This document shows positions 34,881 to 47,800 of a stretch of DNA of 64,000 bases, one piece after another. Both the position numbers and the translations under genes were made by a program. Positions within the stretch are counted from its first letter, which is position 1. Every line of letters starts with the position of its first letter. Origin of the DNA: Hemibagrus wyckioides (lineage: Eukaryota > Chordata > Actinopteri > Siluriformes > Bagridae); NCBI RefSeq assembly GCF_019097595.1, contig NC_080718.1:11998657-12062656 (forward strand), written 5' to 3'. The notes beneath the pieces are model-generated. The model was not told the origin of the DNA and searched no databases. It saw nothing but the letters and a program-made list of their open reading frames with translations.

Positions 34881-36804
34881 TATATCCTTGGGAGATTATC
34901 TAGTCCATGTTGCAACACAAAACGTAGGAAAGAAACTCTTCTACACCTATTTGACTCAAGGACAGGTCATAGACCTTTTTCATACTTACTCATATATGTG
35001 GGATTAGTGTACAGAATATTTAGCCAGTGGGTTTCAGTAGCTAGTCTCTCTGAAACGCTGGCTACTGATATATATGCTGCATCTGAAACACTGATTACGC
35101 ACATAAGTCATTTTCTTACACACAAACACAATGGCCCAGGCAGTGGAGAAAAAATAAAGATCAAATTCTGACACATAATAATTACTTCAGTTCAAATCCA
35201 CATACAATACCAGAAGAAGACAGCGATAGCACAAACAAAAGACTCTCAGTAATGCTCAATCAGAAAGGTAAATTTAGCTTGACTGCTTGCTGTTAAGTGT
35301 GGGACAGAAGAGACTAAAGTCACCTGATACGCATGTGTCTGGAATATGACATTGTTAAAGCCATGGATATTAATGATATCATAAAGCATTTCTGCTCTCA
35401 TAAGACCAAGAAGATGAAGAGGTAAGTCATTGTCATTACTCACAATGGCCCTATAAAACTGTCTGTCTGTGCTTAATGCACTGATGTTGCACTGTAGGCC
35501 CAAAAGAATCACTTTCATGTGAGACGAGTTACAGACAAGTAATAGCATGCATGCTAATAATAGTAAAATGGAGTGTAAAATATTTGCCCTTCATTCTAAA
35601 TTAGATCATCGCATCCAGTTTCTGACAATACAGTATTCATAGCTGGCATAATTATATCAAGGAGTATGCCTTGTTGTACTAAGTGTACAAGTCTGTGTGG
35701 GCGTGTTTCTGCTCATGCATGCATGCTAAATATGTTTTGCGTAGTTAACAGCATGTTACCAAAGGGGCCATGGGGGTGACAGAAGTAGAACAGTATCAGG
35801 ATCAGGCATCACATTGGGTAACAGGGGTATACATACAGCTCATTAGACAGAGAGAAGACATTACTAGGTATTTCTAGGGTTCTTATTATACCATGGCTCA
35901 AAATCTAATACTTTAATACAACTCATATATGTACATACTAAAAACATAAAAAAGTAATGATAACTAACACAATTCTAAACAAAATATCATATGTTGTGTC
36001 ACTTGCATATGAATTTGGGATGCTGACGTGCTGGTGGTCAACATGGGAGCATATACAAATGCAAAATGAACAGTTTACTCAGTTATTCTGTCTACGTGTA
36101 ACATTAAACACTCACTCTTTCAGACCATGGTATCTACTGTGAAAAAAACCATGGCATTAAAATGATAGTAAAAAAAAAGTTTTACTATATTAAATTTTAA
36201 AGGGAATACCTTCTAGGAAAGAACCTAGGTTCTAGGTTTCCTTTCACCTACTAAACCCATGCCAGTGGATTAGCTACTTTAAATTGCCCCTAGATGTAAA
36301 AGAACGTGTGTGTACATGGTGTTATAAGACAAACTGGTTTCCCATCCACAGTGTTCTCCTGCCTCATGTTTATTGTTCCCACATTCACCACAGTTACTGA
36401 ATATAAATGAATGATTGAATGAATGAATTAATGAAGAAAGATAGAAATGAAGAAATTAATGGCAATAACATTGCTTTTTTAAACTCCGTCAACTGTGGAA
36501 ATAGACATTGTTCCTGAATGGCTGGTGTGATTATCAAGTGAGGCTACTAAAAAATATGTAGCACATATGCTGATGTAAATCTGCCTAGTTGTAGTAAACT
36601 AATGAATCAATACCATATGTTTTTTAATAACACATTTATTAAGTACATAAATACATAGCTAATATCAATCTAAATGTTGTGATCTTATTATGATATGTTT
36701 CTCTCTATCATTTCTAGCATTTTGGTTTTAGAGACGCCTCTTCTGCTATTTCTTTTTCATTTTATTTAGGTTTTTTGTGTAATATTGAAAGAAAAATGTA
36801 ATAA

Positions 36805-36873
<69 letters not shown>

Positions 36874-37700
36874 AAGGTCTATCACCAAAAACTTGATTTA
36901 TAAGGTTCACTCTGCCAGCCAATCATCATCCTGGATGAGCACATTATAAATGCAACATAGTCAGCTTTGGTAAAGCAATATCCCTGTTCTAATTCCATTC
37001 TTACAGAAAACAGCTTGAAGTGTGGTGAACAGGAGATGATCTACTGTACTTACAATGTATAAAAGCTAATACTGTGGATAACACCAGATAACTTTAGCAT
37101 TAAAATACTGTATGTATAGACATTATCTCTCTACATGTAATTAACTGACCTTTCCAGTGTAACTGGTGACTGAAGGTCAGCTAGCAGACTCGTAAGACGT
37201 GTTTGGGTGGTTGTATAGAAACAGGCATTGTGTTTGTTAATTTATTTAGTATTGGTAGATGTTTTGTGATTACATTTCTATGTCAAACAATAAGTTCAGA
37301 TTTTATTTCGATTTTATATATTTACTGTATATGTATCTTAGAACAAATACTGTATAATACATTCATAAAAATAAAATCTACCTGAAAAGCATATATGATC
37401 ATAATGTGTCTTAGTGGCTCAGAATGAATTTCCATTATTAATAAGAGATAATAGGAAGAAACCAGGTAGAATCATTTTGCATTATTATTTCCGAAATACT
37501 ATTTTAGCCTTTTTTTTAAACACGTATAATCCATTTACATTTTAATATCTGATACGGACAGAATCAAAAAATGACACTCTCATTAACTTAGTTAAGTTAA
37601 ACAAACGATTTAAAGAATTCGATCTAAATCTTGCATGGATTAGAGGTGTTTACCTTTGTGTTTGAGCAATGCAGAATAACAATGTTTACATTTTACAGTC
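34881..37700. other. Intergenic DNA upstream of pkdcc
   Basis: AT-rich DNA with an (ACT)n then (AAT)n microsatellite at 36804-36870. I see no gene or clear mobile element. Confidence 0.5.
36804..36870. repeat. (ACT)n/(AAT)n compound microsatellite
   Basis: About ten ACT units run straight into about ten AAT units. Confidence 0.95.
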
Positions 37701-37769
37701 TGTGCATATGCAGATGTGTGTGATGTAAACTGCGAGATGACTGATTAAAACAAAATAAACAGCATGGTT

Positions 37770-37994
37770 TTGGGCACGTGCGCTGTATTTGTGCTGGCAC
37801 ATGTCCTCGCCGTGGGAGGGGCGAACAACGACGACAACCACGCCCACTGGGCGTTTCCCTAATCTACAGCTACAATGAGGGGCTACATGACCAGCCCACA
37901 GTAAACACACAGCTACCGGACCGAGAAGCATGAGCGTACAGAGTAGGGCAAATCCTAGCCCTGACTATAGAGCGCGAATAACTATCCACTGGTC
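37770..37994 (+). promoter_or_regulatory. Candidate pkdcc promoter and 5' UTR
   Basis: A GC-rich island (GTGGGAGGGGCGAAC, ACCACGCCCACTGGGCG) and a perfect CACGTG E-box at 37775-37780 lie within 220 bp of the start codon, in otherwise AT-rich DNA. Confidence 0.5.
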
Positions 37995-40900
37995 ATGTCT
38001 TCCACGAGAAAACAATGTTTCATCCTTTTCTGTCTGGCTTTGATGATCGTTTGCTTGACGGCTGTTATGAAGAAATGGCACTTTGGTCTCAGGAGGAATT
38101 TTGGGGATACAGCTCTGAACACGGACTTAACCCCACTGCGCAGTGCCCTGCTCCAGCAGATCGGAGAGAGACAGCAGGAGATCGCTCGGTTTTACAACTT
38201 AAATAATCGATCACAGTCGACTTTTGCACAAAATACAACTTTGGAGGCTTTGGGATCGGAGATCGGATGCAGTGATCTGAGCAGCTTGACAGTTGTGGAT
38301 TTTCTTGGCGCCGGTTACACAAAAACGGTGTTAAAAGTCGTTTTAGCCCAGGGTTTAGAAGTTGCTTTGAAAACCGTGAACAATCAGGGGACAGACATGA
38401 GATCTTGCTTGGAGGATTTCAGGGATCCACAAGGCTGCCAGGACCTCGTGTCTTTCAAACTAAGAAAAGAGATCATCCTGCTGCAGAGACTACAGCACCC
38501 TAATATTGTACAGGTACAATACATTTATAAACAGTAATTAGGTTAATTAGGCGTAGCAGATTAACTGTCAGGGATAAGAAATGTTTATTACTGATAGATC
38601 TGCTGCTAAAGGGAGTGTATCATTCTACCTTACCTATAATAAAACACATTACGCTTTTATAACCTTTTTTTATGTACCACAGCCTTGTGTCTGATCAAAT
38701 TATTCAGAGGATTTTGATGACAAGAAGTGTGTAAAAGCACGGCTCTTTATTCTAACAGCTCGTTTACAGCCGCTTTACATCATCTAAAACTAACAACAAA
38801 CAGATAAAACTGTCATATGAAAGTGTTGCTATTTGTCAGAAACAAAATTAAAATAGTATAGTGACGTTTTCTGTAAGGAGATGTTTATAAAAACATTTAC
38901 TGATGGAGTCTCCAGTGTCAGCTTTTCAATAACATGAAAAGTTGGCTCTTTTTTTTTTAAACAGAAAGAAAGAGAAAAAGGGACTCATAAAGGAATAGTT
39001 TTTTTGTGGCTGTTATAAAGTATGTTATAACTAATTAATAACCGCAACTGGTTAAAAAGCATGACGTGTCACTGACTCAATTAAACCTGGAGAGGAATAA
39101 AACACTTCAAAACTTGTTTGTGCGATAACCTAAAGGACAGCATGCGTTAACATACAGAAAACACATTTACGCCTGTTAATATCTACAATACATTACTTGT
39201 TTTTTTAACCAAGTACCAGACAGAAAAAAATAGCAACTTCACAGCCTTTAACTGATCAGTTTTCTGCTTTTAAAGATAACCATTCCAGTTTTAGAAATTT
39301 TATCTTACTAAAGCCTGTGTACTGCTAATTTAAGTTGTACAATTAAAATACCGTCCTGTGGTAATCGATTGTTTTGTGGTTACAGCTGAAAGGTCAGTGC
39401 CAGGACAGTGCCCTGGTGGGTGGCATCACAGCAGTGCTGGAGCAGGGAACCCCAGTGCAGATGATTCAGCTCCTGCAGAGCCCCTGGGAAGAGCGCTTTC
39501 GGGTAAGAACCTCGAATTGACCACCTCCCCCCTACCTCCTGTTGAGTGTTAATCAGGAGTTTCCCCACCCACAGCCCCCCACAGGGCATACCTGGGGCAG
39601 GGGGTGGATGAAAATTCTCTGGTTCTATCTCCAAACCATCTGAGCCTGATCAAATACTCTGAGGGACAGATGTCCGTCTCAAATATCTTGGCTAGCTCTG
39701 AAACTGAGAAGTATCTGGTTGTTTGTGGTGCAGAGGGAGGATCTGATAACCGGCTCCAGGAAAGGAGAAGTGGTTTATTGAAGTACATGGCTTACCAGAG
39801 GCAGGTGCAGAGTGCCGGCACACTTTGATTTTTTAATAGGTTTTCAAGAGAAATGGTTCTACCTGGAGGGGTTATAGAATTGAAAGTGTGTACAGTGAAT
39901 GTACTGAACTGGTAGTAATACATAGTCTGATATTACAGTGTTCAGCTCCTTCATTGTGAAAATACAAAAGATTGACAATATATTTGTTTCTCCCTACAAG
40001 CTTATCAAATAGTCATGTAGCTCATATAGCTGCTCTTTTGCTCCCGGACATGGTTATGATTACAGAAATGCAGATTTATCTTACAAGTTGTCAAGTTGTC
40101 AATTCCAGCACTGTGATTATTTTGCTGCATATATTTTACAGCTTTGTCTCACCATGTCTCACTTATCACAGACATATGATTATCTGTTTAGTGGAAACAG
40201 ATGTCTGCATGCTTAACTGTAATGCTGGTTATATTGTCTGATTTGTGATTTGTTAATGTTCTTATATAACCTTCCATTTCTCCACGCTGCAGGTGTGTCT
40301 TGGCCTGGTCAGACTTCTTCACTATCTGTCACTTTCTCCTCTGGGCTCTGTGGCCTTGCTGGACTTCCAGCCTCGTCAGTTCATCATGGTATCTGGTGAG
40401 CTCAAGCTAACCGATCTGGATGATGCCATTGTAACTGAGACACAATGCAGGACAAGTTCAGATTGCGTTTTGCAATTTCCTTTACGCAACTTCACCTTCC
40501 AGTGCTCAAGCAGTGGCATATGTGAAGGCCTCAACGAGATGAGGAACCTCTATAATGCTTACAGGTGAGTGTGGGCCACATTCATTGTTCATGGTCATTG
40601 CTGGATATTATAGAGTTTGCTTTATAAACAGCTGCCAAGGTTGGTGTGCCTGGGAGCTTCATAACTGACATTCCCTACCACATAGGGAAATGGAAGCTCA
40701 GTGGTTCAGATGCTTGAATACTGATTGTAAGTTTAAATCCCAGGATCACCAAGCTGCCACTTGAGCAAGACCCTTAACCTTCAGTTGTATGAAAAGAGAT
40801 AGATGTATGTTGCTCTTGAAAGGCGTCTGCTAAATGCCATAAACATAAATGCTACCAGCCCAGCATGCTTGTTCTGATTAACTCTTTTGCTGAGCTTTAA

Positions 40901-42806
40901 CTGCAAATATTGTTTGGATAGCTTATTGTGTATTTTACTATGCTATGTAGTATGCTGTACTATGCAGAACTTTATTATTAAGGATTGTCTCTCCTGTTTG
41001 TCCCCAGATATTTCTTCATATATCTGCTGCCTCATCAGGCTCCAACAGTACTGAAACCTCTTTTGGATCAGATAATGAATGCAACAGGTAAGCAGTCTCA
41101 CTTAGTGTGTAGGTTTCAGTCATTACAGTAACATGTCTTTATAGCTGGATAACTCATTTAAGTCTATTGTATCACTAACGGTGTTTGCCATAGGGGAACT
41201 GAAACACAGTGTTAACAAAACACTAGAAGCCTTTGAAGAAGTCTTGGGTGTATACAGATCTGGGCTACATCTGGGATACATGCCTTCATCTGCAATTAAT
41301 GGTAAGACTATTTAAGAGTATTAAAGCCTTTTTTCAATCCATTGTTTTATAGACTCAATCATGTTGGCTCATGCAAGGCGAGTTTCTTGCAGCTAGAATT
41401 AAACACACAGTTCTTTCTCTCTTTATGATTTTACAAGACACTTTTGTAGTGAAAATGAAATGCACAATTTCTTAAGCTTTTTTTTTAAGACAAACACAGG
41501 TGCTTAATGGGAATACGTTTCTGGAGACTGTTAAAGCAACAAAGATTATGATGTGTGCTAATTTTAATGTCAAAACCATAACTCACACAGCACCTTCAAG
41601 CAGATGTGCAAACTGTCATAAAAAGAAACTATGTAACTTAATCTGTCCTCAAGCTCTGGTGAAATAGTGATGTCCCCTGCAGGACGCTGGGATTCTCGCT
41701 TTCTCTCCCAACTCCACCACCCACCCCCGAACATGAGCTTTGACATCTATAAATCATCCACATAGACAGATTTCAGCAGCACCGAGGCATAAAAAGAGCC
41801 AGGCCTTCAAAATGTTATGTCCGAACAAGTTTGCAACAGCTCTCGTAACATATTTTGACACATTTTGAACGCTTGTGCAATTTGTTAAGCAGATTTTTTT
41901 GTCTTTTTGTCAGTCATACAGAACTGGGGTATTTGTCATCGTCTCCTTAACCTTAAGCTATTAAAAACACACACACATACACACACACACAGTTAACTAT
42001 GTCTCATATTTTCCCACGTCTCATGTGAAGTTAAAGGAATGCCTTTAAGTAACATAACACTCTGACACCTCTTGCTGAGAGCGTCAAAGTGTGAGCTATC
42101 TGCTGATTTTATATACACTGATCTGGTTTTTAGGGCCTGTTCAAAACTGATATAGTTTCCTTCTATTCTGCATAGACTATGCTGTATTGAAAGGCATGGC
42201 TACATCTGGAAATAAGGAGTACAAATGCTGGCCTTCTTACAACAATCATGGATGCATGTTGTCTGTGCACAGTGCTGCAGAAGCTGCCCACATCTGCAAC
42301 TCTCACCCACAGTGCACCAGCTTCTCCGTCAGTGACCAAAAGACGTGGACAGGTGAGCGTTTTACTCATATGAGTAATGAATAACAGTTACACAGTGAGT
42401 CATTGCTGCGAAACCCAAACCAAATGTACGGTCTGCTTTGAAAAAAGCATTTTAATTACACCTAGACTCACAATGCTGGACTACACATCATTCTAAGTGT
42501 AATACTGAGTGATGTTCAGCTTGTTAAAGTCAGCATTTATATTGTATTTTATCTCTATGCTCAGTTTTTGAATACAACATGTGTTTGAATGCCTTTCGGC
42601 TCCCACTATTCATTATGATCAAAACAAATTGTCTAAGCACATTTTTATTAAGTGTGTGTTCCTAAGCATATATATATAATCTTTGCCTTTACTTGTCTGC
42701 AGGTCGACTTCTCGCCTCGTTCAGAAATGGCTTCAGTCATCTGGTTCCAGATGTGAGCTCGACGGTCTACGTGAGGACGGCCAAAGCCTCTGCAGCTACT
42801 CTTTAA
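37995..42806 (+). CDS. pkdcc: Extracellular protein kinase PKDCC (VLK)
   Basis: Secretory-pathway kinase that phosphorylates extracellular proteins on tyrosine, with roles in cartilage and bone growth. The exons are 37995-38513, 39386-39502, 40293-40564, 41008-41087, 41194-41301, 42176-42352 and 42703-42806. All junctions are GT-AG and in phase, giving 458 residues (human 493). Residues 7-24 are a hydrophobic signal or anchor segment, followed by a luminal stem with Asn sites at 71 and 80. Kinase features are GAGYTK (105-110) as the glycine loop, VALK with Lys126, LLDFQPRQF (Asp236) replacing HRD, and TDLDD (253-256) replacing DFG, all as in the family. The Cys-rich C-terminal part has [12 protein letters not shown] and TWTGR. 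Fish carry two pkdcc genes; I cannot say which this is. AATAAA follows at 43429. Confidence 0.95.
38690..39190 (+). other. pkdcc intron 1 segment, possible repeat
   Basis: The intron (38514-39385) shares short blocks such as GGAATAAAACACTTCA and GGAGAAAGAAAAAAC-like text with 24040-24310 in disp2 intron 1, which suggests a diverged dispersed repeat. No coding content. Confidence 0.3.
40683..40850 (+). mobile_element. tRNA-derived SINE in pkdcc intron 3
   Basis: Same family as 299-478: AAGCTCAGTGGTTCAGATG head, TTTAAATCCCAGG B-box-like block, CACCAAGCTGCCACTTGAG, and a GGCGTCTGCTAAATGCC tail. Confidence 0.75.
41960..41993. repeat. (CA)n microsatellite
   Basis: An imperfect CA run in pkdcc intron 5. 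Confidence 0.85.
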
Positions 42807-43434
42807 AGAGGGGCGGAAAAAAGAGCGAGACAGAAAGCGAGATGCTGGGAGAAGGGGGAGGAAAACTATGAAATGAATGAACGAGATGTATTTATAGGCA
42901 TCACACTCAAAAGACTGTTTGATCTGCCTGCCAATGCCGAACACGCTGCCAAGAGGCGTCTAAAAGGATTTCCCTTCAGGTATAATTACCTCTCCTTACA
43001 CAAAAAGAAACACCCAGCCCTCTGTTTTTTCCCCTTAGCCGTTGTGTTTGTATGGCACAATCCAATGAAAGGATATTGAGCCTATTCAATACAAGCTCTT
43101 ACACAGATTTACTTTGATGTTAATGGAGCCAGCAGTTCTGCGGTGTTGCGCTGCATGCTGGTATGCCTTAAACACAGTGTTGCAACAGGCAGGAAAAAAG
43201 TAGTGAAATTACAGCTGTGTGTGTAGGACCTGAGTTATAGTTCTGCTATTTGAACTGAATAGCTGCTTAGGATCACTTTACCGATCACTGCAGTTCATTT
43301 TTATTTTTTCCTGTAGTCTACGTTTCCATCCGGTGGATGAGATTGATTCTTTCTGAGAAAGAGTTACTGTTATTTGACATTTTATATAATAATATGTTGT
43401 GCAGTATGTGTTTGTGCTCAAAGAAATTAATAAA
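42807..43434 (+). other. pkdcc 3' untranslated region
   Basis: It runs from the TAA stop to AATAAA at 43429-43434, followed by a GT-rich stretch (TGTTTGTTTTGTAAC) that suits a cleavage-stimulating element. Confidence 0.6.
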
Positions 43435-43579
43435 ACTGTTTGTTTTGTAACTTCGTTTCGTTATTTCATTTTTAATAAGAAAGTCGTGTGTGTTCTTAAT
43501 ATTCTTCACTTTCAAAAGCAGTCACTGCATTGTTTTTCTCAACTCTACCGTCAGCCTGTCAATAGAGAGCCTAGCAGCA

Positions 43580-43990
43580 TACTGTGCCCCGCAAAGTTTA
43601 CACAAAACCTTTCCAGTGCATACTAATTAATCACTTGCGGGGTCATTATGGTTTAATTATTACATGTAAATGCTCCTTGTTTGGAGGCCCTTTCTCATGG
43701 AGAGGCCCGAAAAACAAAAGCGCATTAAGAACAATTAAAGTAAATCTGCCGTTAGCACAAGAATGGTCAAGCCATCTGGCTCTCCATTCAGGATTGCTAT
43801 TTAAGATATGCACAGATAAGCAGGGTTACTCCATGCTGCTGCTCAGCACTAATGTGGAGCTCATTGCTCCCCCTCTGCATTCCCTGTCCTGTGGTTTCTT
43901 GAGCTCTGATAAGATTTCATGAAATTATCCTCCATTATCCAACACATTTACACTAAGGACTCTATAATAATCATCGGTAATGGAACTCAC
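43580..43990. promoter_or_regulatory. Possible conserved non-coding element
   Basis: Repeat-free sequence with a look typical of vertebrate regulatory CNEs: even base composition, homeodomain-like cores (TTAATTATTACATG, GAACAATTAAAG) and no stop-free coding pattern of any known family. It lies 0.2 kb beyond the pkdcc poly(A) signal. Only cross-species alignment could confirm this. Confidence 0.3.
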
Positions 43991-44574
43991 CTGAAGGAAA
44001 GGGTTGCCCCTCTGTCATATCACTCCAAAACAGTATTCAAAAATAGGAATAAAAGTCTCCTGTTTGCACACACACACACAAAAAAAAAAGAATTATTTTG
44101 GTTTTGTTAACATCCTAAAAAGCTAAAATAGTCAGGTCCTTCCTGTAAATTAAATTCCTCACCACAGTGTGTTTTTCTTGACATTAATGTTTGAAAAGAA
44201 AACAAACAAAGCTGTAGATTCTGCAGCCCTGATGAGATTACAGTAAGCTCTAACTCATACACACAATAGTAGAGCGTGAATGTTTTTTTTTAAATTGAAA
44301 ATGAATATAACATGTACTTGTTTTTGACTACCCTAAGGTGTTTGTTTACTCACCAACTACGTTCTGAGACAATTTCATAAAACACTGGGAAACAAATACT
44401 AAGCTAATTAGATTCCTGCAATTGTCTAGAAACATACAATATAATAATGATATACAATAATTTGTATAATTTTGTGTTGTTAACTACAAATTTTGAAGGA
44501 GATTCAATATTAATACTATTCATTATTCCGCAATGTTTGCTAGCTGTATTAAACAAATGCAGTTATAGGTTATT

Positions 44575-44593
44575 TAAAAAAAAAAAAAAAAAA
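44575..44593. repeat. Poly(A) tract
   Basis: About 17 A residues. Confidence 0.8.
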
Positions 44594-45230
44594 GGAAATG
44601 CAGAAAAAGGTTCCTTTCTTTTCTGGCTCTTCGAGGGTCACAGTGGGCTTCTGTTTCTCTGGGTTAAACCTTCAGCTTGGTACAAGGCTGATGGTGAATA
44701 GGATTGTTATTTCGCCCCACTCTACTCTCCATACGGTGTCTTTAGTTTCATGTTTCACTTCAGCAGTTTCCATGATTTTTATTCACAATCTCCATCTGGA
44801 AATGATATGTAGGCAAAAACAAGTCAGTGCTGTTGGCTTGGGATTGTGTCAAGGGGCATTAGTGACTTTAAAAATTGCTGGTCCAAGCTGTACCGGGTGC
44901 CCAAGTTCTAGGAGTTCTAGGCAAAGAATCGACTTTGTATCACAGTGCTGTTGCAAACCATTTATTAATGTTAAGCACCAGCATATGTATTTAAACCTCA
45001 GAGAATAACATGCTCACAACTGTACTTCCATATAGGACCCCAGCTGCCGGTTGCTTAATGCTAAATGGGCTTTAAAATGCCTGCAGAATCTCACACAAGT
45101 CTTAGTTCAAATGTTATCTACCACATGAGAACCTAGTCTCAGGTCAGTGTTTTCATTCTTAACTAACCCCCTTCAGTTTCCCCACCCCCCCACCCCCTTC
45201 CTCCTCAAACAACCATGGCTTTTTTGTGTG
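44594..45230. repeat. Non-coding tandem duplication, copy A
   Basis: It is collinear with copy B at 45400-46110. The best-conserved core (44793-44833) matches copy B at 45611-45651 in 40 of 41 positions. Other shared blocks are GGGTCACAGTG (near 44635), TGATGGTGAAT (near 44690), TTTAAACCT (44990) and CTCAGGTCAGTG (45138). No repeat family is recognised; it may be a duplicated enhancer of pkdcc. Confidence 0.75.
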
Positions 45231-45399
45231 TTTTTAAGAATATAGTACAAGAATCCATAACTCATGTAGCTTGTTTTGCTTCTTATTTTTTGTTGTGCAT
45301 TTTTCCCAAACAAATCTTATCATGAACTATTTTAAGCTTGAATACACAATCTCTTGCTTACTTCTTAAACAGAGATTCTTCCGGTTTATTTGAAGAGTA

Positions 45400-46110
45400 A
45401 GAAAATGCAAAAACGAAGTAGAGAACATTTCTTTTTACTCTACCTCCTGATGGGTCACAGTGAGCTTCTGTTCCTCTTGGTTAAACCGTCAGCTGGGTAC
45501 TAGGGTGATGGTGAATGGAATTGTTATTGCACCCCACTCAGTACCCTCCATTTTGTTTCTTTAGTTTCCAATTTCACTCGAAACTTTTCCATCGTTTTTA
45601 TGTCGGACCGCATCTGGAAATGATATGTAGGCAAAAACAAGCCAGTGCTGTCAGCTTGAGAACCCGTCAAGGGGCATTACTGCCTATGGACACTGTTGTT
45701 TTAAGCTGCACTTGGGGCCCCAAATGTAAAGAACGTATAGTCCCTGAAAAGCAAACAGTGGACTTCTCTGTCTCACTACTGGCTTGAACATTTTAGATAA
45801 TTACAGTCTATTCTGTAAGATGAGTTTCATTGCTGAATCTTCTTTGCTCACGCACATACTCCTAAATTTTAGAGCCCAATCATAGCGTGTGTTGACAGCT
45901 GCATTCAAGATATATGCCTGCAGGAGGTCTGAACTTTCTACTGGTAGCCTTCTTCATGTTTAAACCTAAGGATTAATGTGCTTTAAGGGCCTTGCCCCCC
46001 CTGAACACACAACAGAGTTTACTCTCAGATCAGCTTTTTGCATTTGAAGGTAACTCCTGCTTCTCCTTTCCCCTCCTCCTCTTCAAACAACCCAGGCTCA
46101 TTCATCACAG
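45400..46110. repeat. Non-coding tandem duplication, copy B
   Basis: Partner of 44594-45230, offset by 818 bp at the core and 880-970 bp further right because of indels. It ends with a TCTTCAAACAACCCAGGCT-like block that matches CCTCAAACAACCATGGCT at the end of copy A. Confidence 0.75.
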
Positions 46111-47039
46111 TGTGTTCACCAGGACTTCATTCCATCGCCATAGCCTGACACACAGTTTCTGTAAATCATCTTCCGTCTGGATGGCCGTTCTGCTGCCCGA
46201 GGGCCGGACAGGCAGGGTTTGGATTCAAAAACTAAGGGAAGGGGGGAAGGGCAGAAAGAATTACATTCTTGCCAAAAAGCCCCCTAAGCCTTTTGTTTCT
46301 GAAGATCTGTTAACCTCACGACTGGTTAAAAGCTAGTTTAATGTTGACTATGTTGAGGTTTTTCTTCTTTCTTTTTTTTTTTAATAATTCAAACCACTAG
46401 TTAGTTCCATTTGTTTGGTTTGCACAAATTTAGTAAAGTTCATATATTTGTATCAATGTATTTACATTTATGTTTTTTTTTTTTTGGTATATTTTCTTTT
46501 CCAAGTGAATGAAATTGACAGTATATGTACAGATAGTCTACAAAAATGCATTCACATTAACCACAAAAGAACATTCTGTGTGTTGGCATGACCAAATACA
46601 TACACTTATACATGTACTCACTGAGGAACAGCATGATTTTAGCTCTATTAATGTAAGGAGTTTAGACCTGGAACTGTTCAGCATCAGATGCACTGGAAGA
46701 AAGCATGTTTGCACTGGAAGAAAAAATGCTTTCTACTGCAAGACAGTTGTCACAGTGATTGAGAAAACATTTAAAAGTCTAGATGAAAAGCAGAGATTTG
46801 GACCGCTCTAAATTACTCAGATTCTTGCTATATAAACAAAATTCTATACTGTTGTTTTACAAGTCATGTTAAAAATATGTACAGTGCAATAGTTATTTTT
46901 TGTGTGTATTCCATTACTGAAAGTGTGAAACCAGACTTTCCTTCCTTGCTTTGTGGATAAACTTAAATTTGGCATCGTAAACATGTGCTGTGATCTTATT
47001 GCCACAATTAGCACCGAAATTTGACAGGCGCTATGTTTA

Positions 47040-47800
47040 AAGTCTATGATGTAATTAGCAAATTGCCTCAATGGCCATAAAACAGTTAAGGAATCATTGA
47101 GGAGGCTGTTAAATTTAGCACCATTAAGACTTCATTACCCTTGATCACTAGAACAGGGCTGGCAATTGCTCTTCATTGCTCTTCAGAATACCAATTAAAT
47201 GTCAATCATGGATTTATTATGCTGTTACTACTTGCACGTATTAATGATTCATTGTGGGAAGTCCAAACAGATGTTGGATATATGTTTAAGCTTATCTATA
47301 TTATGCCCATCTGCTTATTTTCTTTAAGTAGGAGACGTTTTATGATCTAAATCAAATTATAAAAATAGATTCAATATTTGTGTTTTGGGAGTGGTAATGT
47401 TTCATGGTAAGTGATCTCTCAGTGAAAACAGTCCATTCTTGGGCGCGGGGTTACTGCCGCGGAAAGCAGGTCCTCTGTAAACCTTGCTGCAAACAGGATC
47501 AAAGTGAGTCGCTGAGGTTAGGGTCCCAGAGGGTCTGAGGTGGTCAAGCTGAGCCTGTGAGAAAGCTAAGCTCACACGATTGGACAGAGGCCTGAAAATC
47601 ACTCAATGCCAAACTCTCACAAGGCCAAATTGATTACTCAGGAAAGTAATCAGTCTACAAGCCAGGATTACTAAACAACCAAATGAGCAGGAGCTGCTAT
47701 GACTTGACGACCAGGCCTAAAGTTTTTTCAATTTACTGCCTGGGAAAAACACCAATATGAGCTGAGAAACAGCAAGACCTGTAAGAGATCGAACACATCC
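47040..47800. promoter_or_regulatory. Possible regulatory DNA with homeodomain-type sites
   Basis: Repeat-free block containing TGATTACT and its exact inverse AGTAATCA at 47631-47638 and 47645-47652 (6-bp spacer), plus GGATTACT at 47676. TAATC cores are the preferred site of OTX/PITX-type homeodomains. Function is inferred only. Confidence 0.3.

Noticed and set aside
45992..46336. 114-codon open frame downstream of pkdcc
   Set aside because: No recognised family, start context or splice partners; it overlaps the duplicated non-coding block.
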